DNA of 34,741 nucleotides, taken from the NCBI GenBank assembly GCA_004213835.1, contig SHAE01000007.1, positions 1 to 34,741 on the forward strand, read 5' to 3'. The translations under genes and the position numbers were made by a program. Under the pieces are notes generated by a model. That model was not told the DNA's origin, did no database searches, and worked only from the letters and a program-made list of their open reading frames with translations. Every line of letters starts with the position of its first letter. Within the stretch, counting starts at the first letter, position 1. Origin of the DNA: OM182 bacterium (GTDB lineage Bacteria > Pseudomonadota > Gammaproteobacteria > Pseudomonadales > Azotimanducaceae). Positions 33,102 through 34,741 of this stretch are shown here, in pieces.

Positions 33102-34100
33102 ATGATGAAAATCAATACTGGACTGCCTGCCCACGATTTAAACGCCGTGGGGGCCTCAGCCAAGAGCATAGAAAACGCTGGCTTCACCGGCGTGTCGACA
33201 CAGGAAAATCGTCAGGACGCTTTCTTACCCCTGGCCGTCGCAGCCACCCACACTCAATCACTTGAACTGCGCACCAGTATCGCCATCGCGTTTTCCCGCA
33301 GCCCCATGGTGGCGGCGAATTTGTCTTGGGATTTACAGCGCGCCAGCAAGGGGCGCTTTACGCTGGGCATTGGCAGCCAAGTGAAAGGCCATAATGTGCG
33401 GCGATTCAGCGTGCCTTGGTCTGCGCCCGCGCCACGCATGCGTGAATACGTGCAGTCGCTGCGCGCTATCTGGGATTGCTGGGCTAACGGCACGCCGCTT
33501 AACTATCAGGGCGAGCACTACCAGTTCAGCCTGATGACCCCCAACTTCACGCCAGAACCTTGCGAGCACGGCATACCCAAGGTACAGATTGCAGCGGTTG
33601 GACCGGTGATGATGAAAGTGGCGGCTGAGGAATGCGACGGTGTCATGCTGCATGCCTTTTGCACGGGCAAATACTTGCAGAAGGTCATACTGCCACGCCT
33701 CAACAAGGGCTTAGAAAACTCAGGCCGACATCGCGAAGACTTCGAGATCAGCGGTGGTGGCTTTGTGGTCACCGGCGCCGATGATGAAGCCGTTAGCAAG
33801 ATGTTCGAATGGGTGCGCATGCGCGTGGGTTTTTACGGCTCAACACCTGCTTACTGGCCGGTGTTTGAACAACACGGCTGGGAAGATCTTGGACACAAGC
33901 TCAATGACATGTCGAAAAAGGGCCAATGGGAGCAAATGACCCAAGAAGTCTCCGACGACATCGTGCACGAATTTTGTGCCGTGGGTCGTTTCGATCAGAT
34001 TGCGGACAAGATTCGTGGGCGCTTTGCCGGCGCCGTCGATGTAATCGCCATGCCCGATAACACCCCCAGCGATTTGCTGCAGGAACTGCGATCTTTGTAG
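33102..34100 (+). CDS. LLM-class flavin-dependent oxidoreductase
   Basis: A 332-residue luciferase-like monooxygenase fold protein: KINTGLPAHDLNAVGASAKSIENAGFTGVS, RTSIAIAFSRSPMVAANLSWDLQ, SKGRFTLGIGSQVKGHNVRRF, AIWDCWANGTPLNYQGEHYQF and VQIAAVGPVMMKVAAEECDGV. It resembles the F420-dependent-annotated TIGR03617 group. Gammaproteobacteria often lack F420, so FMN is also plausible. It is the last gene of the operon and may oxygenate a terpenoid or steroid-like intermediate; the substrate is unknown. Two adjacent ATGs (33102, 33105) are equivalent starts. Confidence 0.85.
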   Translation: MMKINTGLPAHDLNAVGASAKSIENAGFTGVSTQENRQDAFLPLAVAATHTQSLELRTSIAIAFSRSPMVAANLSWDLQRASKGRFTLGIGSQVKGHNVRRFSVPWSAPAPRMREYVQSLRAIWDCWANGTPLNYQGEHYQFSLMTPNFTPEPCEHGIPKVQIAAVGPVMMKVAAEECDGVMLHAFCTGKYLQKVILPRLNKGLENSGRHREDFEISGGGFVVTGADDEAVSKMFEWVRMRVGFYGSTPAYWPVFEQHGWEDLGHKLNDMSKKGQWEQMTQEVSDDIVHEFCAVGRFDQIADKIRGRFAGAVDVIAMPDNTPSDLLQELRSL

Positions 34101-34505
34101 AAATTTTTGGGTCTTGGTTTTCCCGCGCACCGGCTCCAAAAAAAGGCAAAGATAAGCCTCAAAAAGGTAAGCCTCAAATAAGCGCGTCCATGGCCATTGT
34201 GTGAGCAGCGCTTATCAAAATTGTTACGCTCGTCCATCTCAACCTACCGTTCATAAGCTGCCTCTTCTTTAGAAGGCCCAATTCCACGAGGTTTCGCCGC
34301 GTTCGCGCGATCCTACGGGGTTGCCAGACACTTAAATCAACGAGTCCCGGTGTTGACCGTTTTGTCTGGCCAATCAGAGTTTGAATTAACACGGCATCAC
34401 AGAAGTGCTGTGTTGGTTTTCTGGTGATTGCACAGGTCAGAGATCGAATCGGCGTGTCATTAATAGGGCACTAACCTTGGGCTCATTACTTTTTAGGAGA
34501 GAGTA
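34101..34505. promoter_or_regulatory. Intergenic region upstream of TonB-dependent receptor
   Basis: A 405-bp region without a credible gene. It holds two AAGCCTCAAA copies (about 34155-34179), an inverted repeat CCAGACA/TGTCTGG (34324-34330/34363-34369) and a strong stem-loop at 34388-34414. No B12-box or other recognised riboswitch signature was found by eye. It should contain the promoter of the receptor gene. Confidence 0.5.
34388..34414 (+). promoter_or_regulatory. Stem-loop in the receptor leader region
   Basis: AACACGGCA (34388-34396) pairs with TGCTGTGTT (34406-34414) over nine pairs, one G-T, around a 9-nt loop. A T-rich stretch GGTTTTCTGG follows. It may be an attenuator, a terminator of the upstream operon, or an operator palindrome. 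Confidence 0.35.
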
Positions 34506-34741
34506 ATGATTAACGCTTTGCGTCTACTGCAATTGCTGCCCTTGGGTAGGCAATTGAATTCCCTTGTAAATCCTAACGCGCCACAGCGACGGGTTTCCCT
34601 TCTCGGCCAACGCCTTGTTGGTTCTCTTTTATCGGCAGGGCTAGTGCTCGGTTCGTTGCTTGGCCTTTCTGCGGTAGCGGTGGCAGAGGAGGACGAAGCC
34701 GTCATTGAAGAAGTGGTTGTGACGGGTAGCCGAATAAAGCG
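34506..34741 (+). CDS. TonB-dependent receptor, N-terminal part (3'-truncated by window)
   Basis: The frame from ATG 34506 runs off the window after 78 codons. AGGAG lies at 34495-34499. A long N-terminal signal region has basic residues followed by the hydrophobic LVGSLLSAGLVLGSLLGLS and AVAVA cleavage site, then acidic EEDEA. IEEVVVTGSRIK is the TonB-box and plug-entry motif of outer-membrane TonB-dependent receptors. The substrate cannot be read from this portion. Proximity to the Atu-like operon suggests uptake of a related hydrophobic compound, which is inference. Confidence 0.85.
   Translation, partial: MINALRLLQLLPLGRQLNSLVNPNAPQRRVSLLGQRLVGSLLSAGLVLGSLLGLSAVAVAEEDEAVIEEVVVTGSRIK

Noticed and set aside
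34174-34392. 72-residue - strand ORF in the receptor upstream region
   Set aside because: No recognisable domain, and it overlaps the inverted repeat; probably a chance frame.
34101-34505. Cobalamin riboswitch upstream of the TonB-dependent receptor
   Set aside because: No B12-box-like sequence or expected helices were seen by eye.
1-34741. CRISPR array, tRNA, rRNA or insertion sequence
   Set aside because: No regularly spaced repeats with spacers, no cloverleaf-type sequence and no transposase were recognised.

Overview
The window looks like a chromosomal segment of a marine-type gammaproteobacterium. This is an inference from the membrane-bound urate hydroxylase PuuD, the Atu-type carboxylase cluster, the TonB-dependent receptor with a VVVTGSRI motif, and moderately high GC with dense gene packing. 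It is a catabolic region with three blocks: purine breakdown, acyl-CoA carboxylation, and branched or isoprenoid acyl catabolism. Block 1 (about 1-14820) is a nearly complete purine-to-oxamate pathway. One + strand operon carries xdhA (5' end missing), xdhB, xdhC, uraD, hiuH, guaD and puuD. Together they convert guanine and hypoxanthine to xanthine, urate, 5-hydroxyisourate, OHCU and (S)-allantoin. puuE (allantoinase) faces this operon on the - strand. A second + strand operon has hpxW-like oxamate amidohydrolase, pucG-like ureidoglycine-glyoxylate aminotransferase and allantoate amidohydrolase. A DUF1330 gene and two head-to-head purine phosphoribosyltransferase paralogues close the block. 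One paralogue has an altered PRPP/catalytic loop. Block 2 (about 14937-22262) holds a D-aminoacylase-like amidohydrolase and a 1124-residue single-chain acyl-CoA carboxylase (BC-BT-BCCP-CT). It is followed 21 bp later by an AhpD/CMD-family gene interrupted by an in-frame TGA. The TGA replaces the second redox cysteine of a C-x-x-C-x-x-x-H motif, and family-typical sequence continues in the same frame for 126 more codons. I read this as one 374-residue selenoprotein, 20109-21233. Two small membrane proteins follow. Block 3 (about 22320-34100) is an Atu-like module. The - strand operon has carboxyltransferase, biotin carboxylase, enoyl-CoA hydratase and AtuA. The divergent + strand operon has a TetR regulator, two acyl-CoA dehydrogenases, a glutathione S-transferase and an LLM oxidoreductase. 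A ParDE toxin-antitoxin pair sits in the divergent promoter region, bracketed by two identical 28-bp direct repeats, as if the module had been inserted there. The window ends in the first 78 codons of a TonB-dependent receptor. The points most worth a second look are the probable selenoprotein and its pairing with the single-chain carboxylase. Next come two tiny ORFs that exactly bridge operon gaps with start/stop overlaps at both ends, the repeat-flanked ParDE insertion, and the divergent phosphoribosyltransferase pair.
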